Source: Pseudonocardia sp. TRM90224 | GTDB taxonomy: Bacteria > Actinomycetota > Actinomycetes > Mycobacteriales > Pseudonocardiaceae | Length of the DNA stretch: 64,000 bases | Assembly (NCBI RefSeq): GCF_021245725.1 | Contig: NZ_JAJGSX010000019.1 | Span: forward strand, 62,001 to 126,000 | Direction of reading: 5' to 3' | Part shown: positions 20,943 to 28,986 of the stretch, one piece after another | How positions within the stretch are numbered: position 1 is the first letter of the stretch | Layout: each line of letters starts with the position of its first letter | Position numbers and translations under genes: made by a program | Notes under the pieces: model-generated | The model's input: the letters and a program-made list of their open reading frames with translations, nothing else | The model's database searches: none | What the model was told of the DNA's origin: nothing

Positions 20943-21203
20943 TCACAGCCGGTTCGCGACACCCTCGGAGGCGTTGATCGCCGCCTGAACGGCCTGCTGC
21001 ACCTCGGCGATGCTGCCGACGGCCTGCGCGAGCAGCCCGTTGGCCTCGGAGACGTCGGCCTGCCCGCTGCCCTCCGTCACCCGCAGGAGCGCGCCCTGCG
21101 CCTGTTCGAGGGAAGAGTGCGCTTGCTGCAGCGCACCGAGGCTCTCGGAGGCCTTGTCGTTGGCCAGCGCGATGCCGGCACGGACCTCTTCGATGCTCGC
21201 CAT
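20943..21203 (-). CDS. Small helical protein A (86 aa), WXG100-sized
   Basis: 86 residues: MASIEEVRAGIALANDKASE, a long helix with SLGALQQAHSSLEQAQGALL, a Gly/Ser break (TEGSGQADV), then a second helix (LAQAVGSIAEVQQAVQAAIN). This helix-turn-helix hairpin has the length of an Esx/WXG100 monomer but no WXG motif and no transmembrane or signal sequence. First gene of the operon; ATG at 21203 with AGGAG ten bases upstream. Likely a partner or substrate of the downstream EccC-like ATPase; this is inferred from order and size only. Confidence 0.8.
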   Translation of the reverse strand: MASIEEVRAGIALANDKASESLGALQQAHSSLEQAQGALLRVTEGSGQADVSEANGLLAQAVGSIAEVQQAVQAAINASEGVANRL

Positions 21204-21401
21204 GAACGGATCGCTCCTGTCGTACCCCAGCCGTGCTGAACCGCTGCAGATTAGTCCACACGCCTTGACGCATCCGCGCCACCGCTCCTGCCAAGATCCA
21301 CCCTCGTCAGCGCCGGTCAGCCGCCGGTCGGACGCACCACGCGACCGCCGGTCACCTGAACGGCGCAAACCGGCGACGGGGCGACGCCGGCTCCGCCGGA
21401 G

Positions 21402-21456
21402 GGTCAGGAAAGCCACTTTCATGCAATGTGGTTGCAGGAAAGTGGCTTTCCTGACC
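21402..21456. repeat. Inverted repeat family A, copy 4
   Basis: GGTCAGGAAAGCCACTTTC (21402-21420) pairs perfectly with 21438-21456 over 19 bases; the loop has its own TGCAA/TTGCA stem. It sits in the 360-bp divergent gap between the helical-protein operon and the response regulator. I see no gene in the rest of that gap, which should hold both promoters. Confidence 0.88.
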
Positions 21457-21565
21457 TCCCCCAGCCGCATCGGACACCCGGCGTCGCGCCCACGCTGGTG
21501 CCGAGGGCCGCGGGTGGGGCACGCTGGCGGCGCTCGTGATCGGGGTGACCGGAGTGATCGGGGAG

Positions 21566-22237
21566 GTGGCGACGCTGCGCGTGCTGGTGGTGGAGGACGA
21601 CGACGGTGTTGCCGACGCCGTCGGTGAGGCGCTGGGCACCCACGGCCACGTCGTGACCCGGGCCGCTCGCGCCGCGGACGTCTGGGGCCCGCTGCACGAC
21701 GCCGACGTCGTGCTGCTCGACCTCGGCCTCCCCGACGGCGACGGGCTGGACGTCCTGCGCATGCTGCGCCGCATCGCCACCGTGCCGGTGATCGTGCTGA
21801 CCGCCCGCGACGCTGAGCGCGACGTCGTGCGCGGGCTGCGCCTGGGCGCCGACGACTACCTGGTGAAGCCCGTGCGGCTGCGTGAGCTGCTGGCCCGCAT
21901 GGAGGCGATCACCCGCCGCGTGCGCAGCACGGCGCGGGCCGGCGCGAACGACGTCGTCGAGGTCGGGGACCTGCGGGTCGACCTCACCGCCCGCCGCGCC
22001 GACGTCGGCGGTGCCGAGATCGCGCTGACGTCGAAGGAGTTCGACATCCTCGCGGCGCTGGCGCGGCGCAGCGGCACCGCGGTGAGCCGCCAGCAGCTGC
22101 TCGACGAGGTGTGGGGCGACGCCTACCTCGCCGTCTCGCGTTCGCTCGACGTGCACGTCGCCGCGTTGCGCGCCAAGATCGACCGGCCGGGTCTGCTGGC
22201 CACCATCCGCGGGTTCGGGTTCCGCCTCGGCGGCTGA
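21566..22237 (+). CDS. OmpR-family response regulator
   Basis: About 223 residues. Receiver domain with acidic pair EDDD, phospho-acceptor Asp in VVLLDLGLPDGDGLD, switch Thr in VIVLTARD and Lys in DDYLVKPVRL, followed by a C-terminal winged helix (EIALTSKEFDILAALARRSG, then RSLDVHVAALRAKI and the GFGFRLGG wing). DNA-binding regulator phosphorylated by the kinase that starts one base after its stop. Several in-frame GTGs (21536, 21545, 21554, 21566) are possible starts; 21566 gives the usual short N-terminus. Confidence 0.92.
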   Translation: MATLRVLVVEDDDGVADAVGEALGTHGHVVTRAARAADVWGPLHDADVVLLDLGLPDGDGLDVLRMLRRIATVPVIVLTARDAERDVVRGLRLGADDYLVKPVRLRELLARMEAITRRVRSTARAGANDVVEVGDLRVDLTARRADVGGAEIALTSKEFDILAALARRSGTAVSRQQLLDEVWGDAYLAVSRSLDVHVAALRAKIDRPGLLATIRGFGFRLGG

Positions 22238-22238
22238 C

Positions 22239-23621
22239 ATGCGCTTCCGGCTGCTGCTCGTGCTCTCCGCGTTCTCCGTGGCGGCGGTGGCCGCGTTTGC
22301 GTTGCCGCTGCTGGGCAGCACCGCGGCGGAGCGGACGCAGCGGTTCGTGCTGGAGCGGACCGCCGACATGGACCGGTTCGCCGCGCTCGCGCAGCAGCCG
22401 GCCGGCAGCGGGACGCTCACGCGGGAGGTGCAGGCGTACACGGAGCTGTACGGCGAGGGGGTCGTCGTCGTGGACCGCACCGGCAGCCCGATCGTCGAGT
22501 CGGGGCTGCGGGCAGTGGAGCCAGGCGTGGCGGCCGCGATCGACGCGGCGCTGCGCAACCAGCCGGCGAACCGCCCCGACCGGCTCGGCCCGTGGTCGAC
22601 CGAACCGCTGCTGCTCAGCCGGCCCGTCGGCACCGGCACGCAGGTGGGCGGCGCGGTCGTGCTGCGTGCCTCTCCCGCGGCGGCCGCCACCGACATCGCC
22701 GCGAGCTGGACGGTTGTGCTGCTCGGCGCGCTGACCGCCGCGATCGTGTTCGCCGCCGTGGCGCTCGCCGTGGCGCGCTGGGTGTTGCGGCCGGTCGCGG
22801 AGCTGGCCGGCGGGGTCGGCGCGGTGGCGGCGGGCCGCCCGGGCGCGCACGTCTCGCCGCACGCCGGGCCGCCGGAGCTGCGCGAGCTCGCCGCCGCGTT
22901 CAACCGGATGTCCGACGCCGTCTCGACGAGCGCCGAGCAGCAGCGCCGGCTCGTCGCCGACACGTCGCACCAGCTGCGCAACCCGCTCGCGGCGCTGCGC
23001 CTGCGCGTCGACACGCTCGAAGGCCACGTCGGCGAGGCGGGACTCGGCACGTACCGCTCGACGATCGCCGAGGTCGACCGCCTGGAGGCGCTGCTCGACG
23101 GGCTGCTCGACCTCGCGTCGGCCGAGAGCAGGGCGACCGACGTCGCCGCCGGCGGCGGATCGGGGGCGGCCGCGGACGTCCCGGTCGTGGTGGCCGAGCA
23201 GGTCGCGTTGTGGGCGCCGGTCGCGGCCCGGGCCGGCGTCCGGCTGGAGAGCGACGGCGGGCCGGTCGCCGAGGCGGCGTGCTCGGCCTCCGAGCTGGCC
23301 CAGGTGCTGGACGTGTTGCTGGACAACGCCGTGAAGTACGCGGGCGGCGGCGCGACCGTGCAGGTCGGCTGGACGGTCTGTGACACGGTCGGGGGCGTGA
23401 CGCTGGCGCTGACCGTGCGCGACGACGGTCCCGGTATCGCAACCGCCGATCTGCCGCTGGCGACGCAGCGGTTCTGGCGCTCGTCGCGCCGGGCCCGCGG
23501 CTCGGGGCTGGGGCTCGCGATCGCCGAGCAGCTCGTCGGGGCCCGCGACGGGCGGCTGCGCCTCGACGGAGCGGCGGGCGGCGGCCTGCAGGTGCGGGTG
23601 GAGCTGCCGTGCGTGCCGTGA
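22239..23621 (+). CDS. Sensor histidine kinase
   Basis: 460-residue membrane kinase. TM1 about residues 4-24, extracytoplasmic sensor domain about 25-160, TM2 about 163-186, HAMP, then HisKA with phospho-His in DTSHQLRNPLAALRLRVD (about residue 247). ATP-binding domain with N box LDVLLDNAVKYA, G1 RDDGPGI and G2 GSGLGLAI. Partner of the response regulator just upstream. Its 3' end overlaps the TAXI binding-protein gene by 13 bp, which ties the sensor to that lipoprotein. Signal unknown. Confidence 0.93.
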   Translation: MRFRLLLVLSAFSVAAVAAFALPLLGSTAAERTQRFVLERTADMDRFAALAQQPAGSGTLTREVQAYTELYGEGVVVVDRTGSPIVESGLRAVEPGVAAAIDAALRNQPANRPDRLGPWSTEPLLLSRPVGTGTQVGGAVVLRASPAAAATDIAASWTVVLLGALTAAIVFAAVALAVARWVLRPVAELAGGVGAVAAGRPGAHVSPHAGPPELRELAAAFNRMSDAVSTSAEQQRRLVADTSHQLRNPLAALRLRVDTLEGHVGEAGLGTYRSTIAEVDRLEALLDGLLDLASAESRATDVAAGGGSGAAADVPVVVAEQVALWAPVAARAGVRLESDGGPVAEAACSASELAQVLDVLLDNAVKYAGGGATVQVGWTVCDTVGGVTLALTVRDDGPGIATADLPLATQRFWRSSRRARGSGLGLAIAEQLVGARDGRLRLDGAAGGGLQVRVELPCVP

Positions 23622-24535
23622 TCACCCGGCGGGCGCTGCTCGTCGCGCTTGCGGTCGCGTTGCCGGCCTGCGGACGCAGCTCCCCACCGATCGTGGTCGC
23701 CTCGGGCGAGCAGGGCGGGCTGTACGCCGAGTTCGCCGAGCTGCTGGTGCGCAGGCTGGGCACGGAAGGGCTGGCAGCGCACGCCGTCGAGACGGGCGGG
23801 AGCGTCGACAACATCGAGGCGGTCGCGGGCGGGTCGGCGACGCTCGGGCTGACCCTCACCGACATCGCGCTCACGGCGTTGCGCGGCGAGCCCCCCTTCG
23901 CCGCGCCGGTGCCGCTGCACGCGCTCGGGCGCGTCTACGAGAACTACATGCAGTTCGTCGTGCGGGCGGAGGACCCGGCGCGCTCGGCGGCCGACCTCGC
24001 CGGCCGCCCGGTCTCGCTCGGCGCGGTCGGCTCCGGCGCGGCGGTCTTCGGCGACCGGCTGCTCGCGGCGGCAGGCGTCGCGGCCGACGTGGCGCGGCGG
24101 CCGCTGCGCGACGCCATCGACGCGCTGGAACGTGGCAGCACCGATGCGCTGCTGTGGTCGGGCGGCATCCCGACGCCCGCGCTCGCGGAGCTGGCCGCCC
24201 GGCGCCCGGTGCGGCTGCTCCCGCTCGCGGAGCACCTGCCGGCACTGCTCGCGCGGCACGGGTCGGCGTACGGGCCGGCGACCGTCCCCGCGGGCGCGTA
24301 CGGATCGGTCGCGCCGGTGCCGACCGTCGGCGTGGCGAACCTGCTGGTCGCGATGCCGACGCTGGCCGCGGACGTCGCTGACGTCGTCGTCGGGGCGCTG
24401 GTGGCGGGCGCACCCGAGCTCGTGCCGGCCGCGGCGCTGGGCACGCAGTACCTCGACCAGCGCTCCCTGATCGGCACCGGCGACGTGCCACTGCACCCCG
24501 CTGCGGCCGCGACGTACCGCCGCCTGCACGGCTGA
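23609..24535 (+). CDS. TAXI-family TRAP solute-binding lipoprotein
   Basis: 308 residues. N-terminus VITRRALLVALAVALPACGR carries a twin-arginine-like start and a lipobox with Cys near residue 21, so it should be anchored outside the membrane. The mature part matches TAXI binding proteins: IVVASGEQGGLYAEFAELLV, ETGGSVDNIEAVAGGSATLG, and GRPVSLGAVGSGAAVFGDRL. TAXI proteins usually serve a fused TRAP permease, but none is nearby; instead the gene overlaps a histidine kinase. It may therefore present its ligand (perhaps glutamate-like acids, by family precedent) to the kinase. Confidence 0.87.
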   Translation: MRAVITRRALLVALAVALPACGRSSPPIVVASGEQGGLYAEFAELLVRRLGTEGLAAHAVETGGSVDNIEAVAGGSATLGLTLTDIALTALRGEPPFAAPVPLHALGRVYENYMQFVVRAEDPARSAADLAGRPVSLGAVGSGAAVFGDRLLAAAGVAADVARRPLRDAIDALERGSTDALLWSGGIPTPALAELAARRPVRLLPLAEHLPALLARHGSAYGPATVPAGAYGSVAPVPTVGVANLLVAMPTLAADVADVVVGALVAGAPELVPAAALGTQYLDQRSLIGTGDVPLHPAAAATYRRLHG

Positions 24536-24544
24536 CGCAAACTT

Positions 24545-24603
24545 CCCCACCGTTTTGGGTGGATGCGCGCCGAAATGGCGCGCATGTGCCCAAAACGGTG
24601 GGG
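24545..24603. repeat. Inverted repeat family B, copy 2
   Basis: Arms 24545-24570 and 24578-24603 pair over 26 bases with three mismatches in the middle. Core CCCCACCGTTTTG matches copy 1 (6216), as do flanking bases (AACTTCCCCACC). It lies just after the TAXI gene stop and before the Nramp gene, and probably ends the two-component transcript. Confidence 0.8.
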
Positions 24604-24717
24604 ACATTCGGGGCGATCTCTAAGCCCCCGTAAAGATTGCGCGCTCCGGGCTGCCGCGGCGCTGTTGCCGACCTACCTTCCTGACACCACAACTCCGGCG
24701 CAACGAGGAGCGGGAGC

Positions 24718-26055
24718 ATGTCTTCGGCAACCCCATCGGTCCCACAAGAGCTCACCCCGCCGACCACGTTCGGCGCGAAGGTCAAACAGATCGGGCCAGG
24801 GCTGCTTGCCGCGGCCACCGGGGTCGGGGCGGGTGACCTGGTCGCGACCATGGTCGCCGGTGCGCAGTTCGGCACCGTGCTGCTCTGGGCCGCGGTGCTC
24901 GGCGCGATCCTCAAGCTGGCGCTCGCCGAGGGCGTCGGCCGCTGGCACCTCGCCTCGAACTCCACGCTGCTCGACGGCTGGCGGCGGCTCGGGTACTGGG
25001 CCACCTGGTTCTTCGGCATCTACATCGTGATCTGGGGCTTCGTCTACGGCGCCACCGCGATGTCCGCCGTCGGGCTGCCGCTCAACGCGCTGTTCGGCGG
25101 CCTCCCGGTCGGCGGCTGGGCCGCGATCGCGGGGCTCGTCGGGCTGGCGCTGGTGTGGATGCAGCGCTACCACTTCTTCGAGAAGTTCATGACGGTGCTC
25201 GTGCTGATCAAGTTCGTGTCGGTCGTCTCGGTGGCCGTGCTGGTCGCGCCGAACCTGGGCGACCTGGCGAACGGGCTGGTCCCGCGGCTGCCGTCCGGCT
25301 CGATCATCTACGTGCTCGGCCTCATCGGCGGCGTCGGCGGCACGATCACGATGGCCGCGTACGGCTACTGGATGATCGCGAAGGGCTGGAAGGGCACCGG
25401 ATGGCTCTCCATGATGCGTCTCGACAACGCCGTCGGGTACGTCATGACGGGAATCTTCGTCGTCGCGATGCTCGTGGTCGGCGCCGACATCCTGCTCGGC
25501 CAGAAGATCGTCGGGGGTGACTCCGGCCTCCTGATCCTGGGCACCGAGCTGGGCGCCCGGTACGGCGACTGGGCGCGGCTGCTGTTCCTCATCGGGTTCC
25601 TCGCCGTCACGAGCACGTCGCTGCTGGGCGTCTGGAACGGCGTGAGCCTGCTGTTCACCGACTGGACCCGCACGATCCGGATGCCGCACGGCGCCGCGGC
25701 CGAGCTGGGCGCCGGCAAGGAGAGCGACGTCGACGCGACCGGCACCGGATACAAGGCGACAGAGGCAGAGAAGAGCCTGCCGTTCCGGGCGTACCTGCTG
25801 TGGCTGACCATCCCGCCGATGCTGCTGCTGCTGATCGGCCGCCCGTTCGCGTTGACGCTGGTCTACGGCGTGCTCGGGGCCGCGTTCATGCCGTTCCTCG
25901 GCATCACGCTGATGCTGCTGCTGAACTCGAAGCGGGTCGAGGGCGACGGCCGCTCGGGCTGGCTGTCGAACGCCCTGCTCGTCGCGGCGTCCGGGCTGTT
26001 CCTGGTGCTCATGCCGATCGAGATCCTGCGGGCGTTCGGCGTCAACATCGGGTGA
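24718..26055 (+). CDS. Nramp-family metal transporter with altered metal-site motifs
   Basis: 445-residue inner-membrane protein with about 11 hydrophobic segments. It aligns by pattern with Nramp (GPGLLAAATGVGAGDLVATM in TM1; LGLIGGVGGTITMAAYGYWM in TM6). However, the TM1 DPGN and TM6 MPH motifs that bind Mn/Fe in classical MntH are replaced (GAGDL and TMAAYGYW), so it belongs to a divergent branch whose ion is uncertain. A long acidic loop (KESDVDATGTGYKATEAEKS) precedes TM9 or so. ATG with GAGGAG upstream. It could be a target of the upstream two-component system. Confidence 0.82.
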   Translation: MSSATPSVPQELTPPTTFGAKVKQIGPGLLAAATGVGAGDLVATMVAGAQFGTVLLWAAVLGAILKLALAEGVGRWHLASNSTLLDGWRRLGYWATWFFGIYIVIWGFVYGATAMSAVGLPLNALFGGLPVGGWAAIAGLVGLALVWMQRYHFFEKFMTVLVLIKFVSVVSVAVLVAPNLGDLANGLVPRLPSGSIIYVLGLIGGVGGTITMAAYGYWMIAKGWKGTGWLSMMRLDNAVGYVMTGIFVVAMLVVGADILLGQKIVGGDSGLLILGTELGARYGDWARLLFLIGFLAVTSTSLLGVWNGVSLLFTDWTRTIRMPHGAAAELGAGKESDVDATGTGYKATEAEKSLPFRAYLLWLTIPPMLLLLIGRPFALTLVYGVLGAAFMPFLGITLMLLLNSKRVEGDGRSGWLSNALLVAASGLFLVLMPIEILRAFGVNIG

Positions 26056-26060
26056 CGGCA

Positions 26061-26084
26061 GGTGATGGTCCTCAGACCATCGCC
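26061..26084. terminator. Hairpin between convergent Nramp and DUF5134 genes
   Basis: GGTGATGGTC (26061-26070), CTCA, GACCATCGCC (26075-26084): a 10-bp stem with one mismatch that overlaps the last codons of the DUF5134 gene. Confidence 0.55.
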
Positions 26085-26677
26085 AGCAGCATGACCGCCA
26101 TCGCCACGGCCATCGTGAGGTGGGCGACGGCGGCGGTGCGCGGTGCGCAGACGGTCGGGAGCCGCAATGCGACGGCTCCCGGCCCCGCGTCCGGTGCCAC
26201 CGCGAGGAGCGCGGGTTCCGGGCGGATGCGGTCGGTGCACCGCAGCCCGTGCCACGCGAAGTAGCCGGCCAGCACGATCGCGACGACGGACGCGACACCG
26301 AGGCCGCCGGCCCCGCCGCCGCCGTGCGATCCGTGCCCTGCCTGCAGCGCGCCCGCACCAGGTGTGGGGCCGTGCCCCGCGAACAGCATGAACAGCATCG
26401 CCGCGCTGCCCAGCACGTGGTGGCCCATCTCGCCGGCCAGGCTGCGGGCCGCCACGGCGAGCGTGCCGAACCAGCCGAGCGACACCGCGAAGACCGCCAC
26501 CCATACGGGGACCGGGACGGGATCGCCGAACGGGGAGAACATCGCCGCCATCCCGAACGCCATCGCGGCGTGCGAGGCTTCTTCGACGACGTCGGCGCGC
26601 CGCAGCACCATCCGCAGGATGTGCAGCAGCCCCAGCCCGAGGCACCCGACGGCGAGCAGGACGGACACGATCTGCAT
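26072..26677 (-). CDS. DUF5134 membrane protein
   Basis: 201-residue integral membrane protein with five to six hydrophobic segments (IVSVLLAVGCLGLGLLHILR at the N-terminus, VWVAVFAVSLGWFGTLAVAA, HVLGSAAMLFMLFAGHG, VASVVAIVLAGYFAWHGL and a C-terminal helix). His-rich (SHAAMAFGMAAMF, HHVLGSAAM, GHGSHGGGG), the pattern of actinobacterial DUF5134 proteins; those histidines could bind a metal. ATG at 26677 with a G-rich ribosome site. Divergent from the pyrimidine operon but not obviously related to it. Confidence 0.78.
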   Translation of the reverse strand: MQIVSVLLAVGCLGLGLLHILRMVLRRADVVEEASHAAMAFGMAAMFSPFGDPVPVPVWVAVFAVSLGWFGTLAVAARSLAGEMGHHVLGSAAMLFMLFAGHGPTPGAGALQAGHGSHGGGGAGGLGVASVVAIVLAGYFAWHGLRCTDRIRPEPALLAVAPDAGPGAVALRLPTVCAPRTAAVAHLTMAVAMAVMLLAMV

Positions 26678-26851
26678 ACCGCACCCCCGCCCGTTCGCCC
26701 GGAAGTGACGATAAGCGAGCACCGTCGGCGATTCCATACGGTGAGGGGGTAGCGACCCTCCGGAACAGGGTCTTGCCCCGGAGTGGGCGCGCGTTCGAAG
26801 GTGTCCCCTTGCGGTTTCACGGGTCTTGCGGGAGTCAGGCGGAGGTGCGGC

Positions 26852-27703
26852 ATGGCGGAGGGGGCACGGGTGGTCCGGGCGGCGATCGTGCAGACGAAAT
26901 GGACCGGCGACACCGAGTCCATGATCGAGGTCCACGAGCGGTACGCCCGCGCGGCGGCTGAGCAGGGCGCGCAGGTGATGGGCTTCCAGGAGGTCTTCAA
27001 CGCGCCGTACTTCTGCCAGGTCCAGGAGGCCGAGCACTACCGCTGGGCCGAGCCGGTGCCGGACGGGCCGACCGTCCAGCGGATGCAGGCGCTGGCCCGG
27101 GAGACCGGGATGGTGCTGGTCGTGCCGGTGTACGAGCTGGAGTCCGCGGGCTTCTACTACAACACCGCCGCGGTGATCGACGCCGACGGCACGTACCTCG
27201 GCAAGTACCGCAAGCACCACATCCCGCAGGTCAAGGGCTTCTGGGAGAAGTTCTACTTCCGGCCCGGCAACGTCGGTTGGCCGGTGTTCGACACGGCGGT
27301 CGGCAAGGTCGGCGTCTACATCTGCTACGACCGCCACTTCCCGGAGGGCTGGCGCGCGCTCGGGCTGGCCGGCGCGCAGATCGTCTTCAACCCCAGCGCG
27401 ACCAGCCGCGGCCTCTCCTCGTACTTGTGGAAGCTGGAGCAGCCGGCGGCCGCCGTCGCCAACGAGTACTTCGTCGCCGCGATCAACCGGGTCGGCGTCG
27501 AGGAGTACGGCGACAACGACTTCTACGGCACCAGCTACTTCGTCGACCCGCGCGGGCAGTTCGTCGGCGACCCGGCGTCCGGCACCGACGAGGAGCTCGT
27601 CGTGCGCGACCTCGACCTCGGCATGATCGAGGAAGTGCGCCAGCAATGGGCGTTCTACCGCGATCGCCGCCCCGACGCCTACGGAAGCCTGGTGGAGTCA
27701 TGA
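26852..27703 (+). CDS. Beta-ureidopropionase (N-carbamoyl-beta-alanine amidohydrolase)
   Basis: 283-residue nitrilase-superfamily enzyme. The Glu-Lys-Cys triad is visible: E in GFQEVFNAPYF (about residue 48), K in GKYRKHHIP (about 120), C in YICYDRHFPEG (about 154). It would hydrolyse N-carbamoyl-beta-alanine to beta-alanine, CO2 and NH3, the third step of reductive pyrimidine breakdown; the next two genes are the matching aminotransferase and dihydropyrimidinase, which supports this over other carbamoyl amino acids. ATG at 26852 after GGAGG. It ends in an ATGA overlap with the next gene. Confidence 0.9.
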   Translation: MAEGARVVRAAIVQTKWTGDTESMIEVHERYARAAAEQGAQVMGFQEVFNAPYFCQVQEAEHYRWAEPVPDGPTVQRMQALARETGMVLVVPVYELESAGFYYNTAAVIDADGTYLGKYRKHHIPQVKGFWEKFYFRPGNVGWPVFDTAVGKVGVYICYDRHFPEGWRALGLAGAQIVFNPSATSRGLSSYLWKLEQPAAAVANEYFVAAINRVGVEEYGDNDFYGTSYFVDPRGQFVGDPASGTDEELVVRDLDLGMIEEVRQQWAFYRDRRPDAYGSLVES

Positions 27704-28986
27704 GCGACGACCTCCTCGCGCGGACGCGCGCCGTTCTCCCCTCGTGGCTCGCCATCTACTACGACGAGCCGATCGAGATCGAGCGCGGCGACGGCCGGCA
27801 CGTCTGGGACGCCGACGGCAACCGCTACCTCGACTTCTTCGGCGGCATCCTCACCACGATGACCGCGCACGCGCTGCCGGAGGTGACCAAGGCGGTCGCC
27901 GACCAGGCCGGGCGGATCATCCACAGCTCGACGCTGTACCTGAACCGGCCGATGGTGGAGCTGGCCGAGCAGATCGCGACCGTCTCGGAGATCCCCTCGG
28001 CGAAGGTGTTCCTGACCCCGTCGGGCACCGAGGCGAACGACGCCGCGCTGCTGCTGGCGAGCACGGTGCGCCGCTCCAACCAGATCCTGGCTCTGCGCAA
28101 CAGCTACCACGGCCGCTCGTTCTCGACGATCGCGATCACCGGCAACCGGTCGTGGTCGCCGACGTCGCTCTCGCCGTTCCAGGTCTACTACGTGCACGGC
28201 GGGCAGCAGTACCGCTCGCCGTTCGCCGGCCTGCCCGACGGCGAGTACATCGCCGCGTGCGTCGCGGACCTGAAGGAGGTGCTCGACCAGACCGGCGGGG
28301 ACGTCGCCGCGTTCATCGCCGAGCCCATCCAGGGTGTCGGCGGGTTCACGTCGGGGCCCGACGGGCTGCTCGGCGCGTTCGCCGAAGTACTGCGTGAGCG
28401 CGGCATCCTGTGGATCTCCGACGAGGTGCAGACCGGCTGGGGACGCACCGGCGAGCACTTCTGGGGGTGGCAGGCGCACGGCGCGACGCCCGACCTCGTC
28501 ACGTTCGCGAAGGGCGTCGGCAACGGGCTCTCGATGGGCGGCGTGATCGCCCCCGCCGCGATCATGGACTCGCTGCCGGCGAACCACATCTCGACGTTCG
28601 GCGGCTCGCCGCTCACCTCCGCCGGCGCGCTGGCCAACCTGCACCACCTGCTCGAACACGACCTGCAGGCGAACGCGGCGCTGCGCGGCCCGGCGCTGTT
28701 CGACGGGCTGCGCGCGATCGGCAGCCCGATCGTCGGCGACGTCCGCGGCAAGGGGCTGATGCTCGGCGTGGAGCTGGTGCGGCCGGGCACGGGCTCGCCG
28801 GGCGAGCCGGCGCCGGAGCTCGCCGGCGCCGTGCTGGAGGCGTGCAAGCGGCGCGGGCTGCTCGTCGGCAAGGGCGGGTTGCACGGCAACGTCCTGCGGA
28901 TCGCGCCGCCGCTCTCGCTCACCGCCGACGAGGCAGCCGAAGGACTGGCCGCGCTCGTCGCGGCGATCGAGGAGGTCACCCCGTGA
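27700..28986 (+). CDS. Class III aminotransferase (beta-alanine/3-aminoisobutyrate type)
   Basis: 428-residue PLP enzyme. The PLP lysine lies in LVTFAKGVGNGLSMGGVIAP (about residue 271); ISDEVQTGWGRTGEHFW (about 241-257) carries the cofactor-binding Asp; the substrate/PLP phosphate loop is FLTPSGTEANDAALLLA. The closest type is AGXT2-like, alanine/3-amino-2-methylpropionate:pyruvate aminotransferase. In this operon it should convert beta-alanine to malonate semialdehyde. ATG at 27700 overlaps the previous TGA, and its TGA overlaps the next GTG, so three enzymes are translationally coupled. Confidence 0.9.
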   Translation: MSDDLLARTRAVLPSWLAIYYDEPIEIERGDGRHVWDADGNRYLDFFGGILTTMTAHALPEVTKAVADQAGRIIHSSTLYLNRPMVELAEQIATVSEIPSAKVFLTPSGTEANDAALLLASTVRRSNQILALRNSYHGRSFSTIAITGNRSWSPTSLSPFQVYYVHGGQQYRSPFAGLPDGEYIAACVADLKEVLDQTGGDVAAFIAEPIQGVGGFTSGPDGLLGAFAEVLRERGILWISDEVQTGWGRTGEHFWGWQAHGATPDLVTFAKGVGNGLSMGGVIAPAAIMDSLPANHISTFGGSPLTSAGALANLHHLLEHDLQANAALRGPALFDGLRAIGSPIVGDVRGKGLMLGVELVRPGTGSPGEPAPELAGAVLEACKRRGLLVGKGGLHGNVLRIAPPLSLTADEAAEGLAALVAAIEEVTP

